The notes: generated by a model not told the origin, from the letters alone. A stretch of 40,555 nucleotides of DNA from Clostridiales bacterium (GCA_004555155.1 SFJH01000031.1:1-40555), one strand, 5' to 3'. Positions 15,171 to 23,493 are shown, counted from the stretch's first letter. Translations and numbers: made by a program.

Positions 15171-17051
15171 ATGAACCCCGAACTCGAATGGAAGATCGCC
15201 AATCTCCCCGATTCCCCCGGCTGCTATCTGATGAAATCCCAGGGCAAAATCATCTACGTCGGCAAAGCCAAAAACCTCAAAAACCGCGTCTCCCAATACT
15301 TCCACTACTCCAAAGCCCACACCCCCAAGGTGCGCGCCATGGTGGAAAAAATCGACGATTTCGACATCATGCTCGTCGAAGGCGAACTCGAAGCCTTTAC
15401 CCTCGAGTGCAACCTCATCAAGCTCCATATGCCCCACTACAACATCCTCCTCAAGGACGACAAGGCCTACCCCTATATCCGCGTCGACCTGCGCGAGGAC
15501 TTCCCCCGCATCGAGCTCGCCCGCCGCCAGGAGCGCGACGGCGCGCGCTACTTCGGCCCCTATCGCGGCGCGACCATCGTCCGCGAGGTCATGGACGTTT
15601 TGCACATGATCTATCCCATCCGCTCCTGCGCCTACGCCATCAACCCCGACAAGCCCCGCCGCCCCTGCGTGCACCACCAGATCGGCCAGTGCCTCGCCCC
15701 CTGCGCGGGGAAGGTCTCCCGCGAGGACTACCGCGCCGAGCTGGACAAGGCCCTCGAATTTCTCAACGGCAAGTACAAGCCCGTGCTCGACGCCCTCAAG
15801 GCCCGCATGGCCGCCTGCGCCGCCGAGATGAACTACGAGGGCGCCGCCGTCTATCGCGACCGCATCCGCGCCGTGGAAGCCCTGATCGAAAAGCAGACCG
15901 CCATCTCCACCACCGCCTCCGACCGCGACGTGATCGCCACCCTCCACCACGACGCCGACGCCCTCGTCTGCATCCTGTTCATTCGCTCGGGCCGGCTGAT
16001 CGGCTCGGAAAAGTTTACCCTCGAGGGCGCGGGCGACGACGATTCCGGCGAAATCCTCACCCAGTTCATGCTCCAGTACTACGGCCCCGAAAACGTCCCG
16101 CCCCAGGAGATCCTCTTAAGCGCCGTCGTCCACGAGCAGTCCATTGTCGAGGAGTTGCTCGGCGAACAGGCCGGACACCGCGTCTATGTCCGCACCCCCC
16201 AGAAGGGCGACAAGATGCGCCAGATCTCCGTGGCCATGAAAAACCTCCGCGACGAGGCTGAAAAGCTGGACAAGAAGCTGGCCGACAGCCGCGCCCGCAC
16301 CATCGGCGCGGCCGAGGAGCTGGGCCAGATCCTCGGCCTGAAAAAGACGCCCCGCCGCATCGAGGGCTACGATATCTCCAACACCCAGGGCGTGCTCAGC
16401 GTGGGCAGCGAGGTGGTGATGATCGACGGCGTGTGCGCCAACAAGGAGTATCGCCACTACCGCATCAAGACCGTCCAGGGCGCGAACGACTTCGCGTCGA
16501 TGCACGAGGTCATCACCCGCCGCCTGACCCACGGCCTCAACGAGCTGGCCGAGCGCCAGGCCGCCGGACTGGACCCCCGGGGCGGCAAGTTCTCCGACCT
16601 GCCCGACCTGATCCTCATCGACGGCGGCCGCGAGCAGCTGGCCTTCGCCCAGGACGCCATGCACGCGCTGGGGCTGGACATCCCCATGTTCGGCCTGGCC
16701 AAGCGCATCGAGGAAATCTGGCTGCCGTACAGCGACATGTCCATCGTGCTGGACCGCCATTCCAACGCGCTGCACCTGATCCAGCGGCTGCGCGACGAGG
16801 CCCACCGCTTCGCCATCACCCATCACCGCGCCCTGCGCGGCAGCGCGTCGGTGGCCTCGCGGCTGGACGGCGTGGCCGGCGTCGGCCCGGCGCGCCGCAA
16901 GAGCGTATTGAAGTACTTCAAGACCGTGGAGGCGCTCAAGGCCGCGTCGGCAGACGAGATCGCCAGGGTGCCGGGGCTTCCGGAAAGCGTGGCCTGCAAC
17001 ATCTGGCAGATGCTCCACGAGGAGCCGAAGGGAGAGGAATCGGATGAATGA
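15171..17051 (+). CDS. uvrC: Excinuclease ABC subunit C
   Basis: UvrC makes both incisions in nucleotide excision repair after UvrA and UvrB locate damage. The 626 residues show the full domain order: the GIY-YIG nuclease (PGCYLMKSQGKIIYVGKAKN, residues 15-35), a Cys-rich region (CVHHQIGQCLAPC), the UVR UvrB-binding motif (NYEGAAVYRDRIRAVEALI), the RNase H-like nuclease (EGYDISNTQG and LILIDGGREQL) and a C-terminal double helix-hairpin-helix (LDGVAGVGPARRKSVLKYF). AAAGGAG precedes the ATG. The gene overlaps the next by eight bases. The length is normal and nothing appears missing. Confidence 0.97.
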   Translation: MNPELEWKIANLPDSPGCYLMKSQGKIIYVGKAKNLKNRVSQYFHYSKAHTPKVRAMVEKIDDFDIMLVEGELEAFTLECNLIKLHMPHYNILLKDDKAYPYIRVDLREDFPRIELARRQERDGARYFGPYRGATIVREVMDVLHMIYPIRSCAYAINPDKPRRPCVHHQIGQCLAPCAGKVSREDYRAELDKALEFLNGKYKPVLDALKARMAACAAEMNYEGAAVYRDRIRAVEALIEKQTAISTTASDRDVIATLHHDADALVCILFIRSGRLIGSEKFTLEGAGDDDSGEILTQFMLQYYGPENVPPQEILLSAVVHEQSIVEELLGEQAGHRVYVRTPQKGDKMRQISVAMKNLRDEAEKLDKKLADSRARTIGAAEELGQILGLKKTPRRIEGYDISNTQGVLSVGSEVVMIDGVCANKEYRHYRIKTVQGANDFASMHEVITRRLTHGLNELAERQAAGLDPRGGKFSDLPDLILIDGGREQLAFAQDAMHALGLDIPMFGLAKRIEEIWLPYSDMSIVLDRHSNALHLIQRLRDEAHRFAITHHRALRGSASVASRLDGVAGVGPARRKSVLKYFKTVEALKAASADEIARVPGLPESVACNIWQMLHEEPKGEESDE

Positions 17052-18066
17052 CCGGGCGCTGCTGCTGTACAACGCGCTGAAAAACGTCCACTCCCTCGTC
17101 CGCGCGCCCAAGGCCGAGGTGGCGCGGGACCTCTGCGGACTGCAGGCGCAGTTTTCCCGCAACCCGCAGCTCTCGCTGCGCCTGCGTGCCAGCGACTACT
17201 CCGACGCGGACTGGGACGGCGGCCTGGTGAAGATCTGGAGCCACCGCAGCACCATCCACATGGTGCGCCGCGAGGAGCTGGGGCTGTTCCTGTCCGCCGC
17301 AGGGCAGAACGGGCCGTTCCGCGACGGCTGGTGGGGCATGACCGCCGGGGAGCAGTCGCGCTGGGCGCCGTTCATTCAGGAGCAGATCGCGCTGGGCAAC
17401 GACGCCCGCGACGGCCTGAAGCAGGCGTGCATGCAGGCCGGAATGTCCGCAGAGCTGGTGCAGAAGGCATTTTACGGCTGGGGCGGCCTGATCAAGGAGA
17501 TGGCCTGGCGGGGCATGCTGGTGTGCAGCACCGGCACGGACAAGCGCTACGCGCTGCCGGAGGAGGTCGATTGGCTGGACCGGGACGACGCGCGGCGGAT
17601 GCTCGTGCGCCGGTACTTCGAGACCTTCGGCCCCGCGACGAGACAGGACTGCCGGGCCTTCTTCGGCTATCCGGCGAAGGAGCTGGATCCCCTTCTGAAG
17701 GAAATCCTGCCGGAGCTGATCGAAACGCCGCTGAACGGGGTGCGATACTATCACGCGCGCCCGCTGGAGGAGGGCGAGATTCCGCCCTGCGTGCTGCTGC
17801 CGGGATTCGATCAGCTGGTGATGGCGTACCGGGATCGCGACCGGCTGGCGGACGCGGCGCACCGGCAGAAGATCGTCAACGCGGCGGGCATCGTGTTTCC
17901 CGTGGCGATCCTGCAGGGCCGGGCGCGGGCGCGGTGGAAGCTGGAAAAGGACAGGCTGCTGGTCACGCCCTTCGAGCGCCTTCTCAAAAAGGACGAGGCC
18001 GCGCTGAAGCGCGCCGCCCGGCGGGAGCTGAACGTCCGTCAGGTGGTTTTTCTGGAAAACGCATAG
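17044..18066 (+). CDS. Winged-helix protein of the AlkZ/YcaQ DNA glycosylase superfamily
   Basis: The 340-residue protein matches the HTH_42 family, whose characterised members AlkZ and YcaQ (AlkX) are DNA glycosylases that excise bulky alkylated bases and unhook interstrand crosslinks. The supporting motif is GLQAQ at 32-36: Gln34-Ala-Gln36 fits the catalytic QxQ of the AlkZ subgroup. SHRSTIHMVRREEL and the C-terminal LLPGFDQLVMAYRDR also fit. The ATG at 17044 lies inside the last codons of uvrC with an eight-base overlap, so the two proteins are coupled. That neighbourhood supports a repair role and makes crosslink or bulky-adduct removal the best guess. Many relatives remain uncharacterised, so activity is inferred. 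Confidence 0.85.
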   Translation: MNDRALLLYNALKNVHSLVRAPKAEVARDLCGLQAQFSRNPQLSLRLRASDYSDADWDGGLVKIWSHRSTIHMVRREELGLFLSAAGQNGPFRDGWWGMTAGEQSRWAPFIQEQIALGNDARDGLKQACMQAGMSAELVQKAFYGWGGLIKEMAWRGMLVCSTGTDKRYALPEEVDWLDRDDARRMLVRRYFETFGPATRQDCRAFFGYPAKELDPLLKEILPELIETPLNGVRYYHARPLEEGEIPPCVLLPGFDQLVMAYRDRDRLADAAHRQKIVNAAGIVFPVAILQGRARARWKLEKDRLLVTPFERLLKKDEAALKRAARRELNVRQVVFLENA

Positions 18067-18069
18067 AAC

Positions 18070-18105
18070 AGCGGGAGCAGACTGGCAATGCAGTCTGCTC
18101 CCGCT
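18070..18105 (+). terminator. Terminator after the AlkZ-like gene
   Basis: A perfect 15-bp stem (18070-18084 with 18091-18105) around GCAATG follows the stop by three bases. The run of T after it is short. Confidence 0.75.
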
Positions 18106-18111
18106 GTTTGC

Positions 18112-18334
18112 GTGTCAAAAAAGTCTTTTTGACACTTTCCATGAAAATCTGAGGATTTTCATGGAGCAGGAGGAGCGCTTCGGAAATCTGAAAATCTCAC
18201 GATTTTCCGGGCGATTTCCTGACGGAAGGTGTTCTTTTTCCGCCGCTGACGCTTGCGGAAAAAGACGGACGCGGCGTACACGCCGCCGCGCCCGATTTTA
18301 CAGGCGGTTCTGCGCGGGTTTTCGGCCGTCTGAA
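18112..18334. repeat. Cluster of inverted repeats between convergent genes
   Basis: Five inverted repeats sit in a row: 18112-18121 with 18126-18135; 18139-18149 with 18154-18164; a nested pair 18182-18188 with 18213-18219 enclosing 18190-18196 with 18201-18207; 18233-18243 with 18255-18265; and the palindrome 18271-18286. Several arms share AAAATC/GATTTT cores. No gene is seen. Together with the terminators on each side, the interval is nearly all hairpin. Confidence 0.75.
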
Positions 18335-18370
18335 AGCGGGAGCAGGCTGGCAATGCAGTCTGCTCCCGCT
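18335..18370 (-). terminator. Terminator after plsC
   Basis: A 15-bp stem with one G-T pair (18335-18349 with 18356-18370), nearly identical in sequence to the hairpin at 18070-18105. It lies 12 bases beyond the plsC stop on the minus strand. Confidence 0.7.
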
Positions 18371-18381
18371 GTGGTTTCTGA

Positions 18382-18984
18382 TTATTTCTCCGCTTTGCTC
18401 ATGCTCCAGATGGCGGTTTCGATGCGGCGGGTGACCTCGGTCAGGGTGGCGGAATCGTACTTCCTGCCCAGATCGGCAATCTCCACCGGCTTGCCCACGG
18501 TGACGTCCACGTGACGGAAGAGCCGATAGGGGCCGTCGAGATACACGGGGATGATCGGCACGTTCGCGCGCACGGCGATCATGCTCGCACCGTTGAGCAT
18601 GGGCGTGGGGGAGTTGTCGCGGCTGCGGGTGCCCTGGGGGAAGATGCCCAGACCCTCGCCGTCGGAGATGGTCTTCAGCGCCCGACGGATCGCGCCCAGA
18701 TCGCTCTCGCCGCGGCTGACGGGGATGCCCCCCAGACCCTTGTCGCCCAGAATCAGCCGGGCCACGGGATTTTTGTAAAGCTCCGCCTTGGCCAGATAGG
18801 TATACCGGCGCTTGTTCAGGCGCACCGCCAGAAACAGACAGTCCCGCCAGTGCACGTGGTTGGCGCACAGGATGAACCCGCCGGTCTCGGGAATGTTCTC
18901 CGCGCCCGTGACCCTTGAGGGCCAGAGCAGACCGTAGTACGGCCGGAGAATCGCGGACAGTGTATCATAGAATCGGATGTTCAT
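18382..18984 (-). CDS. plsC: 1-acyl-sn-glycerol-3-phosphate acyltransferase-like protein
   Basis: A 200-residue lysophosphatidate acyltransferase-type enzyme that adds the second acyl chain in phosphatidic acid synthesis at the inner membrane face. The catalytic HX4D is His43 to Asp48 in NHVHWRDCLFL, followed by the glycerol-phosphate binding block FPQGTRSRD (Gln in place of the common Glu) and IPVYLDGPYRLF. The ATG at 18984 is seven bases from GGGAGG; a TTG at 18990 lies too close. It is ten to sixteen bases after cmk, a common pairing in Clostridia, and shares its transcript. Confidence 0.92.
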   Translation of the reverse strand: MNIRFYDTLSAILRPYYGLLWPSRVTGAENIPETGGFILCANHVHWRDCLFLAVRLNKRRYTYLAKAELYKNPVARLILGDKGLGGIPVSRGESDLGAIRRALKTISDGEGLGIFPQGTRSRDNSPTPMLNGASMIAVRANVPIIPVYLDGPYRLFRHVDVTVGKPVEIADLGRKYDSATLTEVTRRIETAIWSMSKAEK

Positions 18985-19000
18985 CGGCAAACCTCCCGGC

Positions 19001-19672
19001 TCAGCCCGCGATGGCCGCTCTGGCGAGGCGGACGATGGTCTCCACGACCTCGTCCGCCGTCATGTCGGAGGTGTCCACGCGCACGGCGTCCTTCGCCTGG
19101 CGCATGGGCGACGCGGCGCGGTGGGAGTCGTTGTAGTCCCGCTCCACGATGTCGGCCATGACCTTCTCGAAGGGCTCCTCGCGTCCGGCCCGGCGCAGCT
19201 CGTCGTGCCGGCGGCGGGCGCGCACCTCGCAGCTGGCGGTGAGATAGATCTTCAAAGTCGCGTTCGGCAGCACATCGGTGCCGATGTCACGGCCGTCCAT
19301 CACCACGCTGTTGCCCTCGGCAAACTCGCGCTGCAGCGCCACCATGCGCTCGCGCACCTCCGCCACGGCGGACACCTTCGAGGCCAGTATGGAGGCCTCG
19401 GGCGTGCGGATCAGGCCCGTGACGTCCACGCCGTCCAGGATCATGTGCTGGTCGTCGCCGACGAAGCGCACCTCCACCTTCGGCACGGCGCTGGCCCGGG
19501 CGATGCCGTCGGTGCCGGAGACGCCGTTCTGCTTCATGTAGAGGCCCATCGTGCGGTACATCGCGCCGGTATCCAGATACACCGCGCCCATCCGCTTGGC
19601 GACGGCCTTGGCGACCGTGGATTTGCCCGCGCCTGCGGGCCCGTCGATGGCGATGGAAAAAACTTTCTGCAT
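19001..19672 (-). CDS. cmk: Cytidylate kinase
   Basis: Cmk phosphorylates CMP and dCMP to the diphosphates with ATP. The 223-residue protein has the P-loop GPAGAGKST at 11-19, LDTGAMYRTMGLY for nucleotide monophosphate binding, VVMDGRDIGTDVLPNA, and the lid and C-terminal RDYNDSHRAASPM and AVRVDTSDMTADEV. An AGGAGG lies before the ATG. It sits 55 bases downstream of the PepV-like gene and just upstream of plsC, so nucleotide supply and phospholipid synthesis genes are read together. Confidence 0.97.
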   Translation of the reverse strand: MQKVFSIAIDGPAGAGKSTVAKAVAKRMGAVYLDTGAMYRTMGLYMKQNGVSGTDGIARASAVPKVEVRFVGDDQHMILDGVDVTGLIRTPEASILASKVSAVAEVRERMVALQREFAEGNSVVMDGRDIGTDVLPNATLKIYLTASCEVRARRRHDELRRAGREEPFEKVMADIVERDYNDSHRAASPMRQAKDAVRVDTSDMTADEVVETIVRLARAAIAG

Positions 19673-19727
19673 TTGATCATTATCCTCCTATCCATGTTCC
19701 GTTGGCGCTGCGGCTGAATTTCCGGGG

Positions 19728-21137
19728 TCAGTCCATCTCGCCGCCGGCCAGCGTGGCGATGGCGTGGGCGAAGATCTTCACGGAGGTGAGCATCTTTTCG
19801 ATGTCGATGTATTCGTCGGGCATGTGGCAGGTGTCGGTGTCGCCGGGGAAGTTCAGGCCGAAGGCGACGGTGTTGGGCATCATGCGGGAATAGGTGCCGC
19901 CGCCGATGGCGAAGGCGTAGGCGTCCAGGCCGGTGACCTCGTGGTAGACCTTCAGCAGGCCGCGCACGATCTTGTGGTCGGCGGGGACGTGGTGGGGCGC
20001 ATGGTTGCCCAGGCAGGTGACGGCCAGCCTGTCCTTCGACAGCGCCAGCGCCACGGAGCCGCACATGTCCTTCGCGTCGGCGCAGAGGGGATAGCGGATG
20101 TCCAACTGCGCCTCGAGGTTCATGCCGTCGTAGCGGAGGATGCCCAGGTTGCAGGTGAGCGGGCCGGAGAGCTCGTCGGCCTGCCTGATGCCGATGGACG
20201 CGCCGTCGTACTCCAGGCCCAGCTTGTCGGCCAGAGCGGCGATGGCGGCGCGGCTGTTTCCGCCCGCGTTCAGATCCTTCAGCGCGATGAGCAGCATGCC
20301 GGCGGCGTTTACGCCCAGATGGGGCATGGAGGCGTGGGCGGACACGCCCTCGGCGACGAGGACGACCTTGCCGTCGCTTTCCTCCACGGTGAGCTTGAAA
20401 TTGCGCGCGGCGGCGACCTTTTCCACCGCGGCGCGGAAGGCGGGAACGTCCTTCACGCCCAGCTCGGCCTTGGCGACGCCGGGAACGACGTTGCGGCGGA
20501 TGCCGGCATAGAGGGAGTACACGGGCAGCTCGCAGTCGCCCTCGCCGCCGGTATAGGCGGAGAGGCTCAGGCTGAGGCCTCCCTTTTCGATGTTGATGAC
20601 GGGGAACTCCGCGTCGGGGGAGAAGCCGTAGTCGGGCATCTTCACCCTGGAGGCGTAATAGCGCATGTCGGACATGCCGGTCTCCTCGTCGCAGCCGAGG
20701 ATCAGGCGCACGCCGTCCTTGAGGGGCACGCCGGAATCCTTGACGGCGCGCATGGCGTAGAGCGCGCAGAGCGCGGGGCCCTTGTCGTCGATGGTGCCGC
20801 GGCCGTAGACCTTTCCGTCGGCGATCTCCGCGCCCCAGGGGTCGTGGGTCCAGCCGTCGCCGGCGGGCACCACGTCGAGGTGGCAGAGCATGCCCATGGT
20901 CTGGTCGCCGGAGCCGAAGGAGATATCGCCGGCATAGCCGTCGAAATCGCGGACGGCGAAGCCGTATCTGGCCGCGTCAGAGAGGGCGAGATCGAGCATT
21001 CTGCGGTTTTCCGCGCCGAAGGGCGCGTTTTCGGAAGCGGGCCCCTGAACGCTGGGAATGGCGATCCAGCGCCTGAGATCCGCGATCAGCTCATCTTTCA
21101 TGGAGAGAACCAGGGAATCGATGGTTTCGAAATTCAT
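19728..21137 (-). CDS. pepV: M20-family dipeptidase, PepV-like
   Basis: PepV-type enzymes are cytosolic two-zinc dipeptidases of broad range. At 469 residues the length is typical. Metal and catalytic residues are visible in CHLDVVPAGDGW (His, catalytic Asp), GRGTIDDKGP (bridging Asp), LGCDEETGMSDM (catalytic Glu pair) and FSPDAEFP; the last metal His may be that of DTCHMPDEY. The lid domain occupies about residues 180-380. AGGAGG precedes the ATG. TATACT at 21166-21161 with TTGACT 19 bases farther upstream is a possible promoter. The gene leads into cmk and plsC. Confidence 0.92.
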   Translation of the reverse strand: MNFETIDSLVLSMKDELIADLRRWIAIPSVQGPASENAPFGAENRRMLDLALSDAARYGFAVRDFDGYAGDISFGSGDQTMGMLCHLDVVPAGDGWTHDPWGAEIADGKVYGRGTIDDKGPALCALYAMRAVKDSGVPLKDGVRLILGCDEETGMSDMRYYASRVKMPDYGFSPDAEFPVINIEKGGLSLSLSAYTGGEGDCELPVYSLYAGIRRNVVPGVAKAELGVKDVPAFRAAVEKVAAARNFKLTVEESDGKVVLVAEGVSAHASMPHLGVNAAGMLLIALKDLNAGGNSRAAIAALADKLGLEYDGASIGIRQADELSGPLTCNLGILRYDGMNLEAQLDIRYPLCADAKDMCGSVALALSKDRLAVTCLGNHAPHHVPADHKIVRGLLKVYHEVTGLDAYAFAIGGGTYSRMMPNTVAFGLNFPGDTDTCHMPDEYIDIEKMLTSVKIFAHAIATLAGGEMD

Positions 21138-21205
21138 GGCGAAGGCCTCCTGTGGTTATCAGTATAGGATATTTTCCCACGATTTAGTCAATTTGTCAAG
21201 AAGGA

Positions 21206-21235
21206 GGCGGCAGGGAGAAGCTTCTCCCTGCCGCC
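21206..21235. terminator. Palindromic terminator of the AraC-family gene
   Basis: A perfect 30-base palindrome (arms of 15) lies 14 bases past the regulator's stop on the minus strand. It is followed by a weak T-rich stretch, so termination is likely but not certain. Confidence 0.6.
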
Positions 21236-21249
21236 CGCGATCTGCATCG

Positions 21250-22128
21250 TCAATTCTTCGCCTTCACCGGCCACAGTTCCATATACCCCCGCTCGCCCAC
21301 GGGCGCAAGCTGCATCCTCGGCGCGCTGTCGTTCCAGGTCAGGCCCCAGACGGTCGGGTCGTACCGCTCTGCAGCAAACTGCACCTCCTTGATCGCCCGG
21401 CTGTAGTCCTCCTCCCGGAACGGCTCGCCCTGGAACAGCAGATACGCCGATCCCGGCAGTTCGATCACTTCGAACCCCTCCGGCACGCCGCCGTCGTAAT
21501 CCTCCTCCAGCTCGACGCCCTGGACGTACTGGGACGTGCCCTCCCGCCGCAGGCGCTCCGGCAGCCACAGACACACCGGCTCGCCCCACGGCGACCGCAC
21601 GCTCTGCAGCAGCCCCCACACGTCGCAGCCGACCTCGTCGCAGTACGCAAAATACTCCGTCGCCTTCACGCCCCGCTTGATCAGCGCCTTCCGCGCCGGG
21701 CGCTCCACCCGATGTACGAACACCGTCTTCAGATTCTCCATGACCTCTCCTCCTTCATCTCTCCCGTACTGCACGCCGCCGGGCATGAACAGTCCGATCG
21801 GCGTGGGATGCGCCGCGTACTCGCCCGGATTGCAGCCGAACTCCCGCCGGAAGGCCCGCTGATAGCCGTCCACGCTGCCGAACCCCATCTCGAACGCCAC
21901 GTCGGCGATCCGCACCCGCTCGTCCCGCAGCTTCAGCGCCGACCGCGACAGCCGCAGCTTCCGCACGTACTGCCCCGGCATCAGCCCCGTATACAGCGAA
22001 AACAGCCGCCGCGCGTGCCACGGCGAGTATCCCGCCGCCCGCGCCAGTCCCGCCGGTGTGATCTCCTCGCGGAGATGCTCGCTGATGTAATCCTGCATCC
22101 GCTGAACGGCCTCGATCTGCTCCCGCAT
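21250..22128 (-). CDS. AraC-family regulator with GyrI-like effector domain
   Basis: The 292-residue protein has an N-terminal AraC double helix-turn-helix (about residues 5-105: ITPAGLARAAGYSPWHARRLF, then RIADVAFEMGFGSVDGYQRA with FRREFGCNPGEY) and a C-terminal GyrI-like or SRPBCC-type small-molecule binding domain (about 130-290, ending YMELWPVK). This order is that of Rob/SoxS-like and BmrR-type multidrug sensors. The ATG at 22128 is eight bases from GGAGG; the ATG at 22134 and GTG at 22137 are too close. It stands alone, with spore-coat genes upstream on the same strand. The target and ligand are unknown; control of a drug or stress response is a family inference. Confidence 0.9.
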   Translation of the reverse strand: MREQIEAVQRMQDYISEHLREEITPAGLARAAGYSPWHARRLFSLYTGLMPGQYVRKLRLSRSALKLRDERVRIADVAFEMGFGSVDGYQRAFRREFGCNPGEYAAHPTPIGLFMPGGVQYGRDEGGEVMENLKTVFVHRVERPARKALIKRGVKATEYFAYCDEVGCDVWGLLQSVRSPWGEPVCLWLPERLRREGTSQYVQGVELEEDYDGGVPEGFEVIELPGSAYLLFQGEPFREEDYSRAIKEVQFAAERYDPTVWGLTWNDSAPRMQLAPVGERGYMELWPVKAKN

Positions 22129-22200
22129 CCGCATCACCTCCTGACGTCCCCTATTCTACCAGATCCCCCTCCAAAACGCTCGACCTTTTGTGCGGTTTGC

Positions 22201-22238
22201 AAAAAAACATTCCCCTCCGCGCACCGGCGAAGGGGAAT
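22201..22238 (-). terminator. Terminator of the spore-coat gene pair
   Basis: On the minus strand a stem of ATTCCCCT, one mismatch, CGC (arms 22209-22220 and 22227-22238) is followed by seven T. It begins eight bases after the CotF-like stop. Confidence 0.85.
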
Positions 22239-22246
22239 CGCGCCGT

Positions 22247-22495
22247 TCAGGCCTGGTTGGCGAACTTCTGCCGCACCTGATCGATCTTCTGCTGCTCCAC
22301 GTTCTGGACGGGGTACCAGCCCTTGGCGGTCATCTTCTGGTAGGTCTGGTCCTGCATGCACAGCGCCGCGTTCAGCGCGGTATCGAAGGTCTGATGGACG
22401 TTCTGCGTGCCGGATTCGATGGCGCCGTGCATATACAGATCGCACACGCCCTTGGTGGTCAGCAGCAGATTTTCCATAATGTCCCGGTCGTTCAT
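22247..22495 (-). CDS. CotF-type spore coat protein
   Basis: An 82-residue protein of the Coat F family, a helical bundle found in the spore coat of Bacilli and Clostridia. The opening NDRDIMENLLLTTKGVCDLY, the middle TQNVHQTFDTALNAAL and the C-terminal YQKMTAKGWYPVQNVEQQKI are characteristic; the last is the usual GWY motif of the family. GGAAGA lies before the ATG. It is 13 bases after a smaller partner gene, an arrangement common in spore-forming Clostridia. Together with the SpoIID-like protein it indicates a spore-former. Confidence 0.9.
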   Translation of the reverse strand: MNDRDIMENLLLTTKGVCDLYMHGAIESGTQNVHQTFDTALNAALCMQDQTYQKMTAKGWYPVQNVEQQKIDQVRQKFANQA

Positions 22496-22508
22496 GGGTC
22501 TTCCTCCT

Positions 22509-22682
22509 TTACACCAGCTGGTAGAACTGCGCGTACAGCTCCTGATGCTTCTGCAGCATCTGCTGTACGAAGTTCTTCAGGTCGGGGTCGGTCAGGTTCG
22601 CGACGGCCTGCCGGCACTGCGCCGTGAGAATTTTCTCGTGGCCCAGCGCGTCCTCCAGATAATTCAGCTCCTTGGGGCTCAT
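22509..22682 (-). CDS. Small spore coat-associated protein upstream of the CotF-like gene
   Basis: A 57-residue helical protein starting MSPKELNYLEDALGHEKILT and ending YAQFYQLV. Its composition and its place directly before a CotF-like gene match small coat-associated proteins seen in Clostridia. The ATG at 22682 has GGAGG eight bases upstream; a GTG at 22691 overlaps that site. No catalytic motif is present, and a structural role in the coat is inferred from the neighbour. Confidence 0.8.
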   Translation of the reverse strand: MSPKELNYLEDALGHEKILTAQCRQAVANLTDPDLKNFVQQMLQKHQELYAQFYQLV

Positions 22683-22756
22683 TTCAATCACCTCCGCCGT
22701 TCATTTTCCCCGGCCCGCGCTTTTTTCACGCCGGGAATATTTGCCGCCGCAGCCTA

Positions 22757-22786
22757 TTGTCACCGACCGCTTCGGGATGGTATAAT
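22757..22786 (+). promoter_or_regulatory. Promoter upstream of the greA leader
   Basis: TTGTCA at 22757-22762 and TATAAT at 22781-22786 are 18 bases apart. Further TATAAT boxes lie at 22848-22853 and 22965-22970 as part of a repeated leader, but without an equally good -35 box. Confidence 0.7.
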
Positions 22787-22790
22787 GATT

Positions 22791-22956
22791 AGGCAAGTCG
22801 AAGACTTGGCCGGGTCGCTCACGCTTCAGCGGGAGCGACAATCATGGTATAATGATTAGGCAAGTCGAAGACTTGGCCGGGTCGCTCACGCTTCAGCGGG
22901 AGCGACTAGGCAAGTCGAAGACTTGGCCGGGTCGCTCACGCTTCAGCGGGAGGGAC
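22791..22956 (+). repeat. Three copies of a 49-nt element in the greA leader
   Basis: Copies lie at 22791-22839, 22858-22906 and 22908-22956. Each can form two hairpins: CAAGTC with GACTTG, and GTCGCTC with GAGCGAC enclosing CGC-TTCA-GCG. Copies 1 and 3 are followed by AATCATGGTATAAT, so the -10 box was copied too; copies 2 and 3 are joined by a single T. The third copy has one base change that breaks its outer stem (GAGGGAC). Confidence 0.9.
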
Positions 22957-22989
22957 AATCATGGTATAATAATTGAAGAGGTGGTTCTT

Positions 22990-23493
22990 TTGTACAACGA
23001 ACTGACTGAGGTCGACATCCGCAAAATGCAGGAGGAAATCGACTATCGCATGCGCGTGGTGCGGCCCAAGTGCGTCAAGGATCTCCAGGACGCCCGCGCC
23101 TTCGGCGACCTGAGCGAGAACTTCGAGTACAAGGCCGCCAAGCAGGAGCTGCGCCGCTGCGACAGCCGCCTTCGCTATCTGCGCCGGATGATCGACACCG
23201 CCAAGGTGATCAAATCCGATTCCGCCGCCGACGCCGTGGGCCTGTTCGACACCGTGGACGTGCTCTATGAGGACGAGGGCGAAACCGAACAGCTGCGCAT
23301 TATGACCACCCTGCGCGAGGACGCCCTCCACGGCATCATCAGCAAGGAATCCCCGCTGGGCAAGGCCATCCTCGGCCACAAGGTGGGCGACCGCGTGCTG
23401 GTGCGCGTCAGCGACGACGTGTCCTACTACGTGCGCATCCAGGCGCTCAAAAAGGGCGACGACGACGATTCGCTGCCCATTCATTCCTACTGA
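22990..23493 (+). CDS. greA: Transcription elongation factor GreA/GreB family
   Basis: GreA proteins enter the RNA polymerase secondary channel and stimulate cleavage of backtracked transcripts. The 167-residue product shows the N-terminal coiled coil with the acidic tip motif RAFGDLSENFEYKAAKQEL and the C-terminal FKBP-like domain with DTVDVLYEDEGETEQLRI and ISKESPLGKAILGHKVGD. The reading frame has no ATG before the domain; TTG at 22990 is seven bases from GAGG and is preferred, with GTG at 22981 possible. Three copies of a leader element with embedded -10 boxes precede it. The GH125 gene follows after 35 bases. Confidence 0.92.
   Translation: MYNELTEVDIRKMQEEIDYRMRVVRPKCVKDLQDARAFGDLSENFEYKAAKQELRRCDSRLRYLRRMIDTAKVIKSDSAADAVGLFDTVDVLYEDEGETEQLRIMTTLREDALHGIISKESPLGKAILGHKVGDRVLVRVSDDVSYYVRIQALKKGDDDDSLPIHSY

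Noticed and set aside
22852..22989. ATG at 22852 as the start of greA
   Set aside because: The added N-terminus is read from the leader repeats and lacks a ribosome site; the TTG at 22990 has one.
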